Of a stretch of 64,000 bases of DNA, positions 1 through 13,600 are shown in pieces. Position 1 is the stretch's first letter, and every line of letters begins with the position of its first letter. The DNA comes from Stercorarius parasiticus (taxonomy: Eukaryota > Chordata > Aves > Charadriiformes > Stercorariidae): the NCBI GenBank assembly GCA_013396915.1, contig VWZL01002517.1:1415137-1479136 (forward strand), read 5' to 3'. The position numbers and the translations under genes were made by a program. The notes beneath the pieces are model-generated. The model did not search any database and had not been told where the DNA came from. It saw only the letters and a program-made list of their open reading frames with translations.

Positions 1-365
1 GAGGCCCTCTGCTTTTACTGTGTTTCATCATGAGGATGAGCCAGCAAATGTATGGTTTAGTATCACTGGCACATTAACTATGGACTTTCCAATAGCGATC
101 GCTCAGCGAGGGTAAGGCACATCATTGAAATTCAGTATGAAATACTCCAGCTTTGGGTAATTCAACAAACAACAAGTTTTCAGCTTTGCTGTACATCAAA
201 CTTGTGATATAGTTCTATGATTTTTTTTTTCCCACCGTATGTTGTATAAGACACAGATGCAATTTTCTCCTTGGAGAGAAAATTGCTTTTGTAGGAAACA
301 TCTCAAAATCACTTAGCCAATTAACGCCACAATTTAAAAGGCCTTATCAGAAGTATGGAGATGCT
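1..365. other. Unique AT-rich noncoding DNA
   Basis: No gene, RNA or recognisable repeat is visible. The stretch is AT-rich, with a T run near 222-231 just left of the first CR1 copy. It is likely intergenic or intronic. Confidence 0.6.
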
Positions 366-690
366 ATAGAATCATAGAATTGTTAGGGTTGGAAGGGACT
401 TTAAAGATCATCTGGTTCCAACCCCCCTGTCATGGGCAGGGACATTCCCCCCTAGATCAGGTTGCTCAGAGCCCCGTCCAGCCTGGCCTTAAAAACTCCC
501 AGGGATGGGGCTTCCACCACCTCTCTGGGCAACCTGTTCCAGTGTCTCACCACTCCCATGGTGAAGAACTTCTCCCTAACGTCCAGTCTGAATCGTCCCA
601 TCTCTAGTTTTAATCCATTCCCTCTAGTCCTACCATTACCCGACATCCTAAAAAGTCCCTCACCAGCTTTCTTGTAGGCCCCCTTAGTAC
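366..690 (-). mobile_element. CR1 LINE, 5'-truncated 3' fragment
   Basis: The left edge is the reverse complement of the CR1 3' tail (TAGAATCATAGAAT at 367-380). It is followed by the standard CR1 3' UTR reading GGGTTGGAAGGGACTTTAAA in this orientation. Read on the minus strand, the body encodes the C-terminus of the CR1 ORF2 polyprotein downstream of the reverse transcriptase, including [20 protein letters not shown]. The similarity fades at about 690, so this is the usual 5'-truncated dead copy. The frame is fairly well kept, which suggests moderate age. CR1 inserts without a poly-A tail and typically without clear target-site duplications, and I see neither here. The subfamily cannot be assigned by eye. 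Confidence 0.95.
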
Positions 691-1090
691 GGATTCTATA
701 TGAATCTATATCAAAAATATAATTGAAATTGGTGACTAATCTCCTAACACTTAAATAATATAGAACAACTTTTTTTTTTTTTAAAGGAACATACCTCTGT
801 TTTTTTGTACATCTAGCACTATGAAAACTAGACAAGATGAACCAAGAGGTCTGGCTAAAAAATGCCACGTCAGTAACTTGAGACTATTTTTCAAATTGAC
901 TCAAATAGAAGCCCTCAGATTTAAATTACCATTGGCAGTTCATGCCAGAATATTATCTTATTCCTTAGTGGTTTCATGCCTCCTGATTGCAAGTTTCTTT
1001 TTTTTAAATGTATTTTTAACGTAGGAAAGTAAAACTGTCACTCCCGCATTCATAGACAAACCCAAATGAGGGGAGAAGCTGACAGGAGTC
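691..1090. other. Unique sequence between two CR1 copies
   Basis: AT-rich spacer with a T run near 768-782 and no recognisable gene. Open frames here are short and resemble no family I know. It may be the original host sequence into which two independent CR1 insertions landed. Confidence 0.5.
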
Positions 1091-1562
1091 AGAATCACTG
1101 AATGGTTGAGATCAGAAGGGACCACTCAAGATGATCTAGGCCAAGCCCCTGCAGGGCATCAAGCAGGGACAGCTGGCGGAGGTCACCTAGGACTGTCCAG
1201 TCGGGTTTGGGTATCTCCAGGGATAACACTTCACAACCTCTCTGGGCAACCTGTTCCAGTGTTCAGCCACCCTCACAGTAAAAAATTGTTTTCTTATGTT
1301 CAGATGGAATTTCACGTGTTTCAGTTTGTGCTCGTTGCCTCTGGTCTCCGGGCAACACCGAGAAGGGGCTGTCTCCAACCTCTTCATTCCCTCCCATCAT
1401 GTATTTACACATTTATTTAGATCCCCTCTGAGCCTTCTCTTTTCCAGGCTGAACAGCCCCAGCTCTCTCAGCCTCTCCTCATGCGAAAGATGCTCCAGGC
1501 TCTTAATCGGCTTAGTGGCTCTTCACCAGACTCACTCCACTGTATCCATTCAGTTAGTGTCT
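1091..1562 (-). mobile_element. CR1 LINE, 5'-truncated fragment
   Basis: The left end is a diverged CR1 tail (AGAATCACTGAATGGTTGAG). The 3' UTR and ORF2 C-terminus follow in reverse orientation, with the minus strand encoding [13 protein letters not shown]. Further right is the conserved block whose plus-strand text reads CCCCTCTGAGCCTTCTC then CCAGGCTGAACAGCCCCAGC, typical of many avian CR1 copies. Frameshifts break the reading frame. The copy is clearly older than those at 19491 and 35248. Its 5' (right) end merges into AT-rich low-complexity DNA at about 1562. Confidence 0.93.
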
Positions 1563-1566
1563 GGGC

Positions 1567-1625
1567 AATAAAAATTTTAAAAAAATAAAAAATTTAAAAA
1601 TTTAAAAAATTTAAAAAAATAAAAG
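1567..1625. repeat. AT-rich low-complexity tract
   Basis: Degenerate iteration of A runs and TTTAAA blocks directly abutting the truncated 5' end of the preceding CR1 copy. It is simple sequence with no coding potential. Confidence 0.85.
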
Positions 1626-1630
1626 TTTAC

Positions 1631-4600
1631 CTAGCCTAAATTGGCATCACTATATTGATTCAGTGGGAACTTAGATCTCTTCAGATAAGAGATGGCTCCA
1701 GAATTTAACAATAGTAAAGGTAAGCAGTGTGATGGTAGGAGTAAACAGAAAAAGTTTACACTAATTAAATAGCATTATCGATGCTGTGTAAGATGTAATT
1801 GCTGAGAGAAAGAATCTCTTGATCTTCAGTTCAATTTCCTCATAATTATAATAAAAGAAAGATTTTGTAGCAGAGAGAATCCCCTTCAGAGACAGACGTT
1901 TTGTAGCTGCTTGGGGTCTGTAATGCAATTTTCCCCCTTTTTGTTCTCCAAATTAAAAGTGAGTTAATCTCAATGCATCAAATCAAATATATTCTGTACC
2001 ATTAAAAGCTATCACAGATATCTAGTTAAGTATTGAATATATTGTTGAAATTTGATTTTGTTTTCAATTATAATGAAAATAGTTCATTAGAAGTATATCA
2101 GAGAATAAGTTTTTACAAAAACTCTTACAAGCCAGATCATCGTGACAGATGTACTGATATAATGATATCATTTTGATAAAGTACATATAGGTATAGTATT
2201 TTTGTATTAATCACTTTTTGCTTGTGAAAACCGATGCGGAGGAAGTACAAGAATTAACACAGAAGGGTGGAATGGTTCTTTACATTCCCTTGACCTGGCC
2301 ACAAATGACAGCTCACAGCCTGATTCATCCCTGCACTGTTTAAGTACAAGAGTCACAGTGACCCCAAGGTGGAACAGAGCCTAGATCTATCAAGCCCCAG
2401 ACATGGGACAATGAAAAACAAGATTATTGTCTCCATGTCACTCTCAAAGCCCAGCCCCATCCTGAGAGCAAAAGCAAAGCACGGTCAGATCCCCTTCCCA
2501 CTTCTCGGGGAGTGGAGTGTGACAGGAGTAAGCAGGAGGCCATTCACTCACTTCTCTGAATTCACTAGAGCTGGTAGAAAAAAAACCAAAACACACTGCT
2601 GTGAAAAAATTTGCATCACATTTGAAGTGAGCTTTGTGTTATGGATGAAATCCTACTTTTGCCAAATTCACCCAGAGTTTTGTCCGTGAATTCCTCCTAA
2701 CATGGAAGCAGGACTTGGGGAAAACCTGATTAATTCAACAGATATTCTCTCAGAGAAGGAGATTTTTATATTCCATCCTGCTTATTGCAAAAATCTGCTT
2801 CCTCAGCATTATCCAAGGAAAAAAAACCAAACAACAAACCACCAACCATTGCAGTCTAAGAACTTTTTTTACTCTTAAAATACTACAGCAAATGCCTCAT
2901 TCTGCAAGGATTAGACAGCCTCAGGTAAATCTCTTGGTCATAATGTGAGTTTCCTCCCTTCTGTAAAGCAGCAAAAATTCCTTAACTGAAGGTGACGCAT
3001 TAGTTTCCACTGCTGGAGAATCTACGCTGCTGCTTAAATACATATACATTTATACATCTATGCTAAAAAACCCATTTTATTTAAAAAAAAAAACACCCTA
3101 GTATATTATCATCAGGAAACAGTTTTCGAATCTTGAAGAAAAGTTTGTAGAAAACCAATTCTATATTCCCAATGAGCAAAATGACGTTGTAAAACAGAGA
3201 TTCCAGACCTGCATTTCGTTATGATATTTTCATTCATTCATTGCCCACACGCACAGGCAGAAGTTCAGAGTGTTCCAAGTGCTACTCCCACTGTACTCGC
3301 CATGACATATTTTGACATCTGTTACTGGTTCTTTTCCTTTATCGAGCTTTTACACAAGTATAAAATCAAGCTGGATTTTCTCAAACCACTCCCTTTGCCA
3401 AGCAATTTAGAGACTTGGACTATAGACATTAACCAAACTCATTTGGTCTGGATTTCACAAATTGTAGAACTCGGGAAAATAGAAAATCTTTAAAACAACG
3501 TTAAAAAAAATAAATCAAAGAAAGCCTCCAGCTTCTACTGATATGACACTACCAGTAGGTAGATTATGTTTTAAAGTAAAAAGTTTCTTACTAGAAAGAA
3601 GCAACAGAGACTATGGAAAGGTCGTTCCAATACTGCTACGTACTGCTTATGGTTCATTTTGTACTTTCCTAATTCACTGTCATTTGAATGCCTGCTTTGC
3701 AAATAATCTCTTTTACTTCATTTCAAAATGCCATAACAATAAAAATACAGTAAACACTTTTGACAGATTTAGATTGCTGTTCATTGTTTGCTTGAGTTTA
3801 ATTAATTGCAATATAACCTTTTCAAGGAGATTTAAAGCCTATTAAACAAGACAAAACCTTTAATTTCAAGATGGAAACAATTCAATGAAAGGTAAGTTTT
3901 CATTGACATTTGAAAGCTGACTCCATACACTTATGACCTTAAAGACACTGGTATTTCTCCCTCATCAACAGAGCGTGCCTCGTGATAGCTGAGCTATTAG
4001 ATGATAATCAGCGGGTAGCCGGAACCTACTGTACTTGTATAAATCTGTAATAGTGCCATTTATTTCAGTAGATTTCACCTGACACAACTAAGAGCAACAT
4101 TTACTTTAAAATGAATAGGGAAGTCTTAAAAATACTTGCAGTTTAACACTCTCCACACTATACAGACTCTGAACACCACTAAGTGCCATACTGTCAGTTA
4201 ATTCATTCAAATGATTCTTGAATGTTTTCCTCCTTTTTGCTTAGGCATTAGAATGAAAATCTAGTGAGTGCTGCTGAGCACCCTTTCAGGATCACAAATG
4301 TATGCATGTGCATCAACTAAACAGTTTTGATTACAAGAATATAAATATTTATTGAGGAAAAAATGGAGTATCTACTTGGTAGTTATTCCTGTAGCTGCCG
4401 ATTTCTAGGTAGTGACCATTTTGATTCACAACAGTTTTTCATGTAGTAGGCTCCTTAAAAAAAAAAAAAATTTAATTAACCATGGTTAAAGAGGACCCAA
4501 TTTAAAGCAAGTAGGTCACACCTGCTCTGAAAAGAGTGCTTTGAATGAAGTCATTACAGCAAAGCTTGTGCTGAGAGCTGTGTACCTTTTAATTTACACT

Positions 4601-7600
4601 TTTTATCCTCAACACAGGCCCAGACTAAGCAGTTAACTTTAAAATGCATGAAGCAAAATGAAAGCAACTTAAAAATGAAAAAAGTAAGGGCTAAATTGTG
4701 TCTCCAAAATGGGAGCTTTCTGCTGTCAATCAGCTAACACAATCGTACCCTTTTTATGAAAGGTTGATAATCTCATAAAATCAAATTGATCTTTATAGCA
4801 GGCCAGTTCTGATGTCCTGACACCATGGATCACAATGGGGAGAAGTTATGATAACAGACATTTGAGACTGAGAGACAAATTTTATTGATTTCCTTTTAGT
4901 GGTGCAATAGAAATATAAAAATAAAAAAACCTGCCATACACACATTTACCAATAACACAATTTAGGATGAAACTAAATGACTGAGAAATGGAGAAAATGG
5001 AGTCATTCTGCATCTTATGAAAAGGTATCCAGTAATTAATTTTCAGAAACTCTCTATATACACTCTTTATCATAATTTCATATGAATACCAGCACAATGT
5101 CGAAGAAGTACCAAACATGAATCTACATTCCCATCTCAAGCTTCTAAGCAGACATGAAAAAAGCAGATCCCGAAGCCCAAGATGAAAAAAAAGACCTCCC
5201 TTGCATCAGGTCCATCTTGAGCTCAACAGAGAGCAATTTCTGGTACTTTGGTCCAACTACTATCCAATCCACCAGTCTTTAACTACACCAGACTGAAAGC
5301 GCTGCCTCCATGCAGACTTGTGGCCGGCCTTTAAAAACAGGGGGGACACATCCATGCGCAGCAACCCACCAACACAACAGTAAGATTTCCTAAACCAACT
5401 GGGAAGCCTGTTTAATGCCACACCACATGCTTTGTGTCACTGTGAGGGTGACAGGCTTGGGACCTTCCTACCACACCCCAGCACCTGCAACTGGGGCATT
5501 CCCAAGGAAGGGAGGGTGGAGAGAAGCCCTCCCCAGGCCACAGGAGAAGCCTGTGTCTGCCACCATCGCATACCGCATTCCTCTCTCTCAAATGCTTGTT
5601 CTCATCTTCTCTACACGGCAGCTGACAGGACGGAGTATTTCTCAAATTTTAGACATTGAAGAAAGAGGGGAGAAATACGCAATCCTCCTAAGGTGAAAAA
5701 ATAATGGCCAAGGATTAAAAAGTCACTGGACAGGCTTAAGCATGAACAGAAAGCCAAAAGTTGGGCCTGGAAAAACAAATAGGACCCCCTGAATATTTCC
5801 AGCTGAACATTTTTCCATTGAGAACAATATTTTGCCAAAAATGAAATTGCCACACAAACATTTTCCTACAGGAGCTTTGTTTTCCAAATAGGTTTAACTC
5901 AAACTGATAAACTCGAGATGATCCATTTTAACCTTTCTAGAACAGAATACCAAAATAACTCTTCAGGTAAATGTTCTATAGCCTCTACCAGGCTCTAAAT
6001 TAAGCATCTGGATTATACTGAAATATATGAAATGTCTCAACTGACCACTTCTTGGTGATTTTGTAAGAAATTCTGCACTCTTTGTTCCAACTCAAAATAA
6101 AAAAAAAAAAAAAAGAAAACCCGAAATTCCTCTAGAACTGAAACTCCACAGTTTGTCCAGCTGTAGCTTCCAGGCAACCAAATCTCTCCTCAAAATAGAA
6201 TGCTTAAAGTAGGCTGTGGCTTGAATGTAACTTCCCTGGAGAAATGCAGGATCCATAGCTGTACCTGCGATGAGTACCTACACTCTTCTGGAGGAAAAAG
6301 AGGCATATGGGAACGAGAAGGTGTCTCGAGCAGACACAAACACCGTCTGGACAACTCTAACACTGAAAATACAGATGGAATTGAAAGAAAAATATAGAAA
6401 TCCCCCCAGCAAACTAAGCTAGTGAGGCCTGTTCATTTATTGTCTTGCATGATTTAGTCTTATCACTTGGCAGCTGCATGACATACAGATAGCCAGTACC
6501 AGTCACCCACATCCACAGTTAGCTATGATCCAGGACAAGAAAATAGCTCAGAGGGGGAAAAAAAAGCACGTCAGAAATGTTTTCATTCAGTATTTTTAGA
6601 ATAAAGACAGTAAGGAAAGTAACAATATTTAAAAGCCTTGTATTAACGCTGTCTACATTCTACTACAGAACACTGTTGCTTTGTACAGCACCCCCAGGGA
6701 AAAACTGCTTTCATAAAGGCTTTTAAACAATATTTATAGGTCCAGTAACAACAATATTTGAAAGCCTTTGAAAGCCAGCCTTATAGCTCTTGGCTAGTCT
6801 CCTTCATTATTTTCCCATCGTGCATGGCAAAATGGCAGCATGCAATTGTACTTCTATAGGTCTCCCACAAAAACTATTTCAAAAGAAGCTGGAAAATCAA
6901 GCACTTCAAAGTTAAGAAACGTCGAAAATAGGTTGCCCTTACAACCTTAATTTTACCCATTTTTATGACTGCATTGTGACCCAGTCTTTAATTGTACAGT
7001 ATTATCAGTTTGGTCTGGGCTTTCTATGAGGCAGGAAAACTCTGAAAATCAAGATGAATGTGTAATAAAGTCTGCCAACTATACAAAAGAGCTATACATT
7101 ACACAGTTATGCATTCTTTTTCATAAACACGGAAAGAGGAACAATTTCATTTCAGAATTACTCACTGCCACATTTCCACATACTGCACCAGATACCTGCA
7201 GTGCCAGGATGTTCAAAAATACTATAACAATAAGTAAGCAATTTTTCATTGGTCCTCAGAAGTTGTTCTAATACTTACTAAAACTTGAAACTTTAAAGAA
7301 AAATAAATGAAAAAAACAAATCAAGAACAAAAAAATTTTAGCCAGAAACAAGCCTGGGGAAAAAAAAAAAAAAATCAATCAAATGCTTCATCCAGCCAAC
7401 TTGTAAGCAACTAAAAGTGTGTGGATACCCTGGAAATTATTCAGCCTCCTTAATTATGCATATTGATACTGTTCTGTCTCTAAACCAGAGAGGAACAGAT
7501 GTAGCATTAGAAATTCAACCTCAGACGAGTAAACACCAGTTTCAATATAACAGTAAAGTAGTTCTCTTTTTGCATTTTAACTTTTCATGAAATTTTAATG

Positions 7601-10600
7601 AGGAAAAGGATAAAACAAGAAAACAGTCTAATAAATTTGTCCACTAAAGGTGGTATAGTGGGATAAATGATTGAGAATCTGTTTCTGCAAGTAGCAACTA
7701 TATTTAAACATAAAAGACTCATTTCTAGATATTCTCACCTATAAATATGTCTGAACATAGCCTAAGACATATCAATATTGCCTTCCAAATATATAGTTTT
7801 TATCCCTCCTACCCGGTTCAGCCCACACCTAGCTAACGCACGAGTACTTCACTGATTTCCACTTTAAAACTTTGGATAGAGCTGAACTTAAGGCCACTCT
7901 TGTTCAGTTAGAATCAATCCTCTGGATATCATAAATGGATATTTGGAGAAAATAATTCCAATAGCATCGTAAGTAAATCTTTCCTCTTCTTCAGAACATA
8001 TAATACCTGGAGGCATGTACAACCTGAAAAACACAGTACATCACAATCGTTTTTTTTTTCAAAAAGCATGTATTTTGTTAGAAAAGCTGTTCCAAATGGC
8101 CAAATTCTTCAGCCACTTAAAAACATTTTTCCTCCAGAATAAATGGTTTGCTTTTTTACGTCTAGCCTTGACTTACAGCCTTTAGAATAAGAAGAGAGCC
8201 AGACTATGAGCACGACAGCAATTTTCCTATGGCGCTGTGCCCTTCCCAAGCAGGATGTAATAGGAGTAGCTCTGCACATTACTGGTGAGAGTGCAAAGAT
8301 TTCCAGTGCACTTACAAAATGTTTTATACTTGAAAAACACCTCCTATGGACTAAGAGAGAAATACAGATGGGTATCACTTGAGACCGTCATAAATTATGT
8401 CAGATTTGTAAATGTGGCAGGATCTCATTCTTTCATAACCAAGTACTTATTACATCATTGGATTACTAATAATTGTGAAACTTCTTTTTTTTTTTTCTCA
8501 CTTCTTGATGCTGCTGTCTTAAATCAGGTGAGTATCTCACTTCCACGTATACGGTTTGTAATATTTCTTTCTTCGCAAGTATTTTTGCTATCAGCAGTGT
8601 CCCTCTTTTTCTCCATCCTGCCTCTTGTTCTAAGAAAACCAACTTTATGATAATTGCCTTCTGGAACTAAGGGCTCATACTTATCAGTGCACTACAACAA
8701 TTACAAGGTTGAATATGGTTTTAGAAAGTATCAAATCCATTTTTCATCATTTCACTATTGTTTTAGGAAAGAAACTTTGTATCAGACAGCCAACCCTATT
8801 AGAGGCATAAAATGTTATTTCCTATAAGCATCAAGAAGATGAATGTTCTATTTTAGGTATTGTGACTCTCCAAAAGGAGACCGAAAACTGTATATATAAT
8901 GTAATATAATGGATTTCAAAAAACTGTCTGGTACTGCTGGCTTTGGGTTTCCTAGTAAATCAAATACTAACTATTGGAAAGCCATTCTCAAAAAGGATAT
9001 ATCACACTTTATTTCCGATATGAACATTCAAAAAACTGGGAAACGTGAAGAACTCTCAGGCAAAGCATTACAATCTAAGCTGACCATAGAAACTATGAAT
9101 ACGGAATGAAGCACTACCAAACATCATTCTGTATACAAGAGATGGTATTTGTTTAATATATCATTTAATCTCGAAGATGAAAAATCAGATGCACCTATAA
9201 AGAGTAGCCAAGAGAGGATTCTAGCCTGGGGAAGAGTACCTAGTTTAACCCTTAAAATCAGAAACTGCTGTTTTCCATTACCAGAAAGTTTACTTGCAAT
9301 TTCTTGACAGTGAATTTGGAAACTAATCATGTCACGCACGCAGAATGGAATTTATCTGAAAGCAACCAATACCACAGTTCAGCAGAACCAATTCCACTTT
9401 TTCAGATGAACAGCTTTCCTTGCCACATCAAAAAAAAAGTCATCTTAAAATGGTGATTATTATCTAAAATTTCAAATGGAAGCTTCTAATTAAAGAAAAG
9501 ACAAACTTTAAAATGAGCAAGTGAAACCAAGTTTCCTGTCAATGTGCATGCCCCATTTTTCACAGGATTCAGACTTGGAAAAATAAATGATTCCATGACT
9601 CTTAGCAGTAGCAAAGTCTGCTTTCCTATGGATACATGCTTTTGGGTGAATTTCCTTCTGTTCAGCTGAAGCTTTTTCTGCAGTAGGGATATTTACCAAG
9701 TCTGTTTGCTTGGGGGTTCTCTCCTATATGAGTTCCCTTTACAGCCTTCCTCTTCAGTGCGACACCTGTGAGGCCACTTATTAATTTTCTTTTCCTTCTG
9801 TCCCCAAATGTGTGAATACTTAAGTACACTGAAGAACTCTACTCTGTTGAATTTGACTGAAATCAGTCAACAGGAGCAAAAGTTCACAGAGCAAGAGAGA
9901 AGGAAATATTTACATATACACTCACAAAGTTTGACTCAATGAATCTCAGGTCAGTTGAGTAATAGTTTGCTCATCTGGAGCCACAGCTTGCCCAGCCGTG
10001 CAGTGCCACTGAAGTCAGAGCTCTGATCGAGAGAGAACTGAATCCCAGGAGGCTGCTAATGGCACCATAGAGAGCTCTGAGTCTTGACCAATGTCTTACT
10101 TCAAGGTACTTAGAAGTCTGGAAGAGTTTGCAAAACTAGAACCCACATGAAAACTCACACAAGAGTAGGTGCCATGTCTGGAGGGACATCTCAGAAACTT
10201 CAGGTATTTTTACCGTAACCTTCAAACTGGATGTTCCCGAGATTATCTTCCTAAATTGAATTCATGGCACTACTAGGTTTGCACTGGAAAATCAGAATCA
10301 TGGTAAGTAATCTAAATATATATATATTTCATGTGAATCATACCAGCATGAGTTTATTTCAAGCAAGTGTAAGCAAGTGTTATACATTCTTAAAAAGAGG
10401 ACTGGAAGCCAGTTCATCCAGCCAGTCTCATTTGCTGAGCTTAAGTTCTATGAGAAGGGATCCATGATGGCAGCTTATGTAGCACGGTGTATCTCACTGA
10501 AATAGCAATCATAGAAAAAGTACTTATTTTCCAGCCATTATGCACCTTGCCTACGCCATGCTTTTGGTAGATTTTCTCATGCAATACAAGTGTTTGTTTA

Positions 10601-13600
10601 AAAAAAAACAAAAAAAACCAACCCCAAAAAAACCCCACAGAAACATGGCAAGCCACAAAATTTTAAACCGTTCTTAAGGCAAACAGTAATATATCTTCTT
10701 GTACTGACTTATGTGCAAGCATCAACAAAGTTAAAGTAACCACAAGCGTTTATAATACCAAAGTAGTCTCAAATGTCAGAATATGATACCAAATTAATTT
10801 TCATAGAGTCTGAATTATATAAGCACCTGGCAACATCCATCATCTTCTACAGTCATAGAAGGCAGTTCTGAAAAAAAATGAATGCAACAGGAATGATATA
10901 TGCATAATTCTGGGCTATATTTTGTCATCCACTACACTGTAAATCAGCTCTACAGGTAGTTCAACTGACTCTTGCAGCCTTTCTTTTCAATAGGAAAACC
11001 CTCCAGAGCACATTTCTCCCTTAGCAGTACACGTTCCATTTTTTTCAGTTGGCTTTCAGTATTAGCATTGACGTGACAAAAAGGAATAAAGGTTTCCTTA
11101 AATGCAGGAGCCACTGTCTTTAAGGGCAGCTAAGCCTATGACAACCAGCTGGGTGAACTGTCCACATTTACTGACAGAGGGCACTGCCAACAGCACAAAA
11201 AGTAGAGACTATACATCCCAGGGCTGAAATATATTTTAGGTGAAAACGAAGCTTCTCTTGTTGCCTTAGCTTGCCGCAGAATCTCTGCGGGGAATGGCAG
11301 GGACAGCTGAAAATGGGAACCTTCCCATTCCTAGGTTAGTACGTCTGGCTTTATCCACTGGACATATTTCTGAAATAACTAAGATGAAGTTGCTTTTATT
11401 CAGACTGGTCTTTTACAAGTATTAGGTCAGCATACATTTTATATACAATCCTATAAAAAAAAACAACACTGCCACTTTTTCGGCAAAACTTTCAACATCT
11501 TTGAAAGTCCCACATGCCGTTGCTTGGAAGCAATAAACAATGAGTCAACACAAAGCAATGTCATCTCTATATCCAGCTGATTAATATTGCCATGAGCTAT
11601 CAAGAAACTAAGTTGCTCACAAGTCCTCAGTAAAGAGATACACCCATTGTTTAAGTCCTGGAATCACTCCCATACCCCAAATACGTGAGTGTCTTTCACT
11701 AAAAACATCAGAAAATAGGGACTTTATGTCAGTAATATTTCCAGCAATTGAAATAATGAAATTATAATTTTGAGAGCTTAAAAACAGCACGTCTTTTCCA
11801 CAGAAATGGATTAGCTGGGATATGCCTATCAAATGCTAGACATATCTGTATGCTAGTGGATAAAACAAGGTCACTTCTGCAGTTCATTGACTTGCTCTGG
11901 CTTCGCTCCTTCTCTTCTGGATACCTGGCAAAATGTATTTTCAAGGGATTTACCATCCAGTTATTTTTAAGGCAAACAAGCAGTTTCAGACTCTATATCA
12001 AGCTTGCAAATAGCTCTCTAGAATGAAGCCTCTAAACTTTGCTTCTTTTTCTGTGCAGAAAATATTATTTTCACTTAAGAAAGGATGATTAAATTCTTAA
12101 TCACCCAACTTGCATATTAAAATGTCCTTCAGTAGAAGTAAACGTGTTTGTTATAGATAGAGGTTAAAGCCCAGTTTGAAAATATGCCCCTTGATGTCTA
12201 TTCAGTAACTACCAAGCTGCTAAAAACTGGGAAAAGTGCACATACATACTTAAATAATGTCAGAAATTCCCTCTGGACATTCAGTGAGGTGCATCACACC
12301 TCTGTATTTGCCAGCAAATACAGAACATCTGTACACCGCGGTTGGAACCCCGCAAAGAGTACCCCGCACCCTGGAACCAGGCCTCAGCCCCTGCTGAAAA
12401 TCAGGGATGTCTCCTAATGCGAGAGGCATATTTATGCACACTGTAAAGATAAGACTTAAAATAGCTTTAATTTCACTTAGGAAAACAATTTTCGCGAGTT
12501 CAAATGAAATTGCACCCTTTAACATCCTAATTACATTGTGGCATCTCTCCTAAAAAGAATTTTAAAACAGAATTTTCATGTTAGGTAGTTCATTGGCACT
12601 GTATTTACTGTCAAAGGATGCTTGCTGCAATATACAGTAAATATCCCCATAAGACATTCAATACCATTTTAACCACAAACTGGATATACTAGAAAAAAAT
12701 ATTTAGATGCACTGCTTTGAGAACTGTAAGAAAGATGACTATATGACTAATTATAAAATCTAATGGTTAAAGATGGCCACATCTTTAATAATAAATATTA
12801 GCCAGTGTCATATAATTTCTGTAATTTAGTATCTCATTCAAAGATCTATTTCTCAGTGTAGCTAATTGCAAGTGTTCAAAAACTACACAAAGATAACACT
12901 GATGTTGACCTGTGCATGAGGGGAACATAGAAAAGAAATCGAGATGCATAGTTTTTCTTTAACTCCTTGCGACAGAATTGTGTACAAGCCAAAGTTATAA
13001 ATGGATTTTAAAAAGCATTCAGACACGGGTAGGGGAAAAAAGCCAACCAAGTAATACACAGACATAATGCCTGGCTCAGGAAGTCCTTAAGGGGCTTCAT
13101 ATTATTATGGTTTAGGAAGGTATACCAGGGAAGCACGAGCTTATGTGGTATTACTACAAACATCATATGGTTATAATAAGAGACTTAAATGCCAGTATCC
13201 CCACCCCAGTTTCTACTTCTCCCTCCCATTAACAGCTTACTGGCAAACTACCACACACCACAGGAAATATGCACTGCCATCAAACCTTTTCAGAAATATA
13301 ATAGGACAAGGAAGGGTAAGACTGTAAGAAGTCATGGTAGGAAATTATTTACTTGTACTGCTTGTACGAGCAAGCTTTCCTGAGAGCTTGTTGTAAAACA
13401 CTCTGGCTTTTGGAGACCCAGATCCTCCTCTCCCTGCACGTTCCTTCCCTGGGTTTTTGCCACCCACAGCCTCCTACTTGCTTGGCTACTGACATGTCCT
13501 ACAGCGAGCAGCCACAGCTCCATCCAAGGAACTGCACAGACATATTTGCCCTTATTTGATGTCCTGCCTGGCTCCTCGGTTGTGATTTCACTTCTCATAT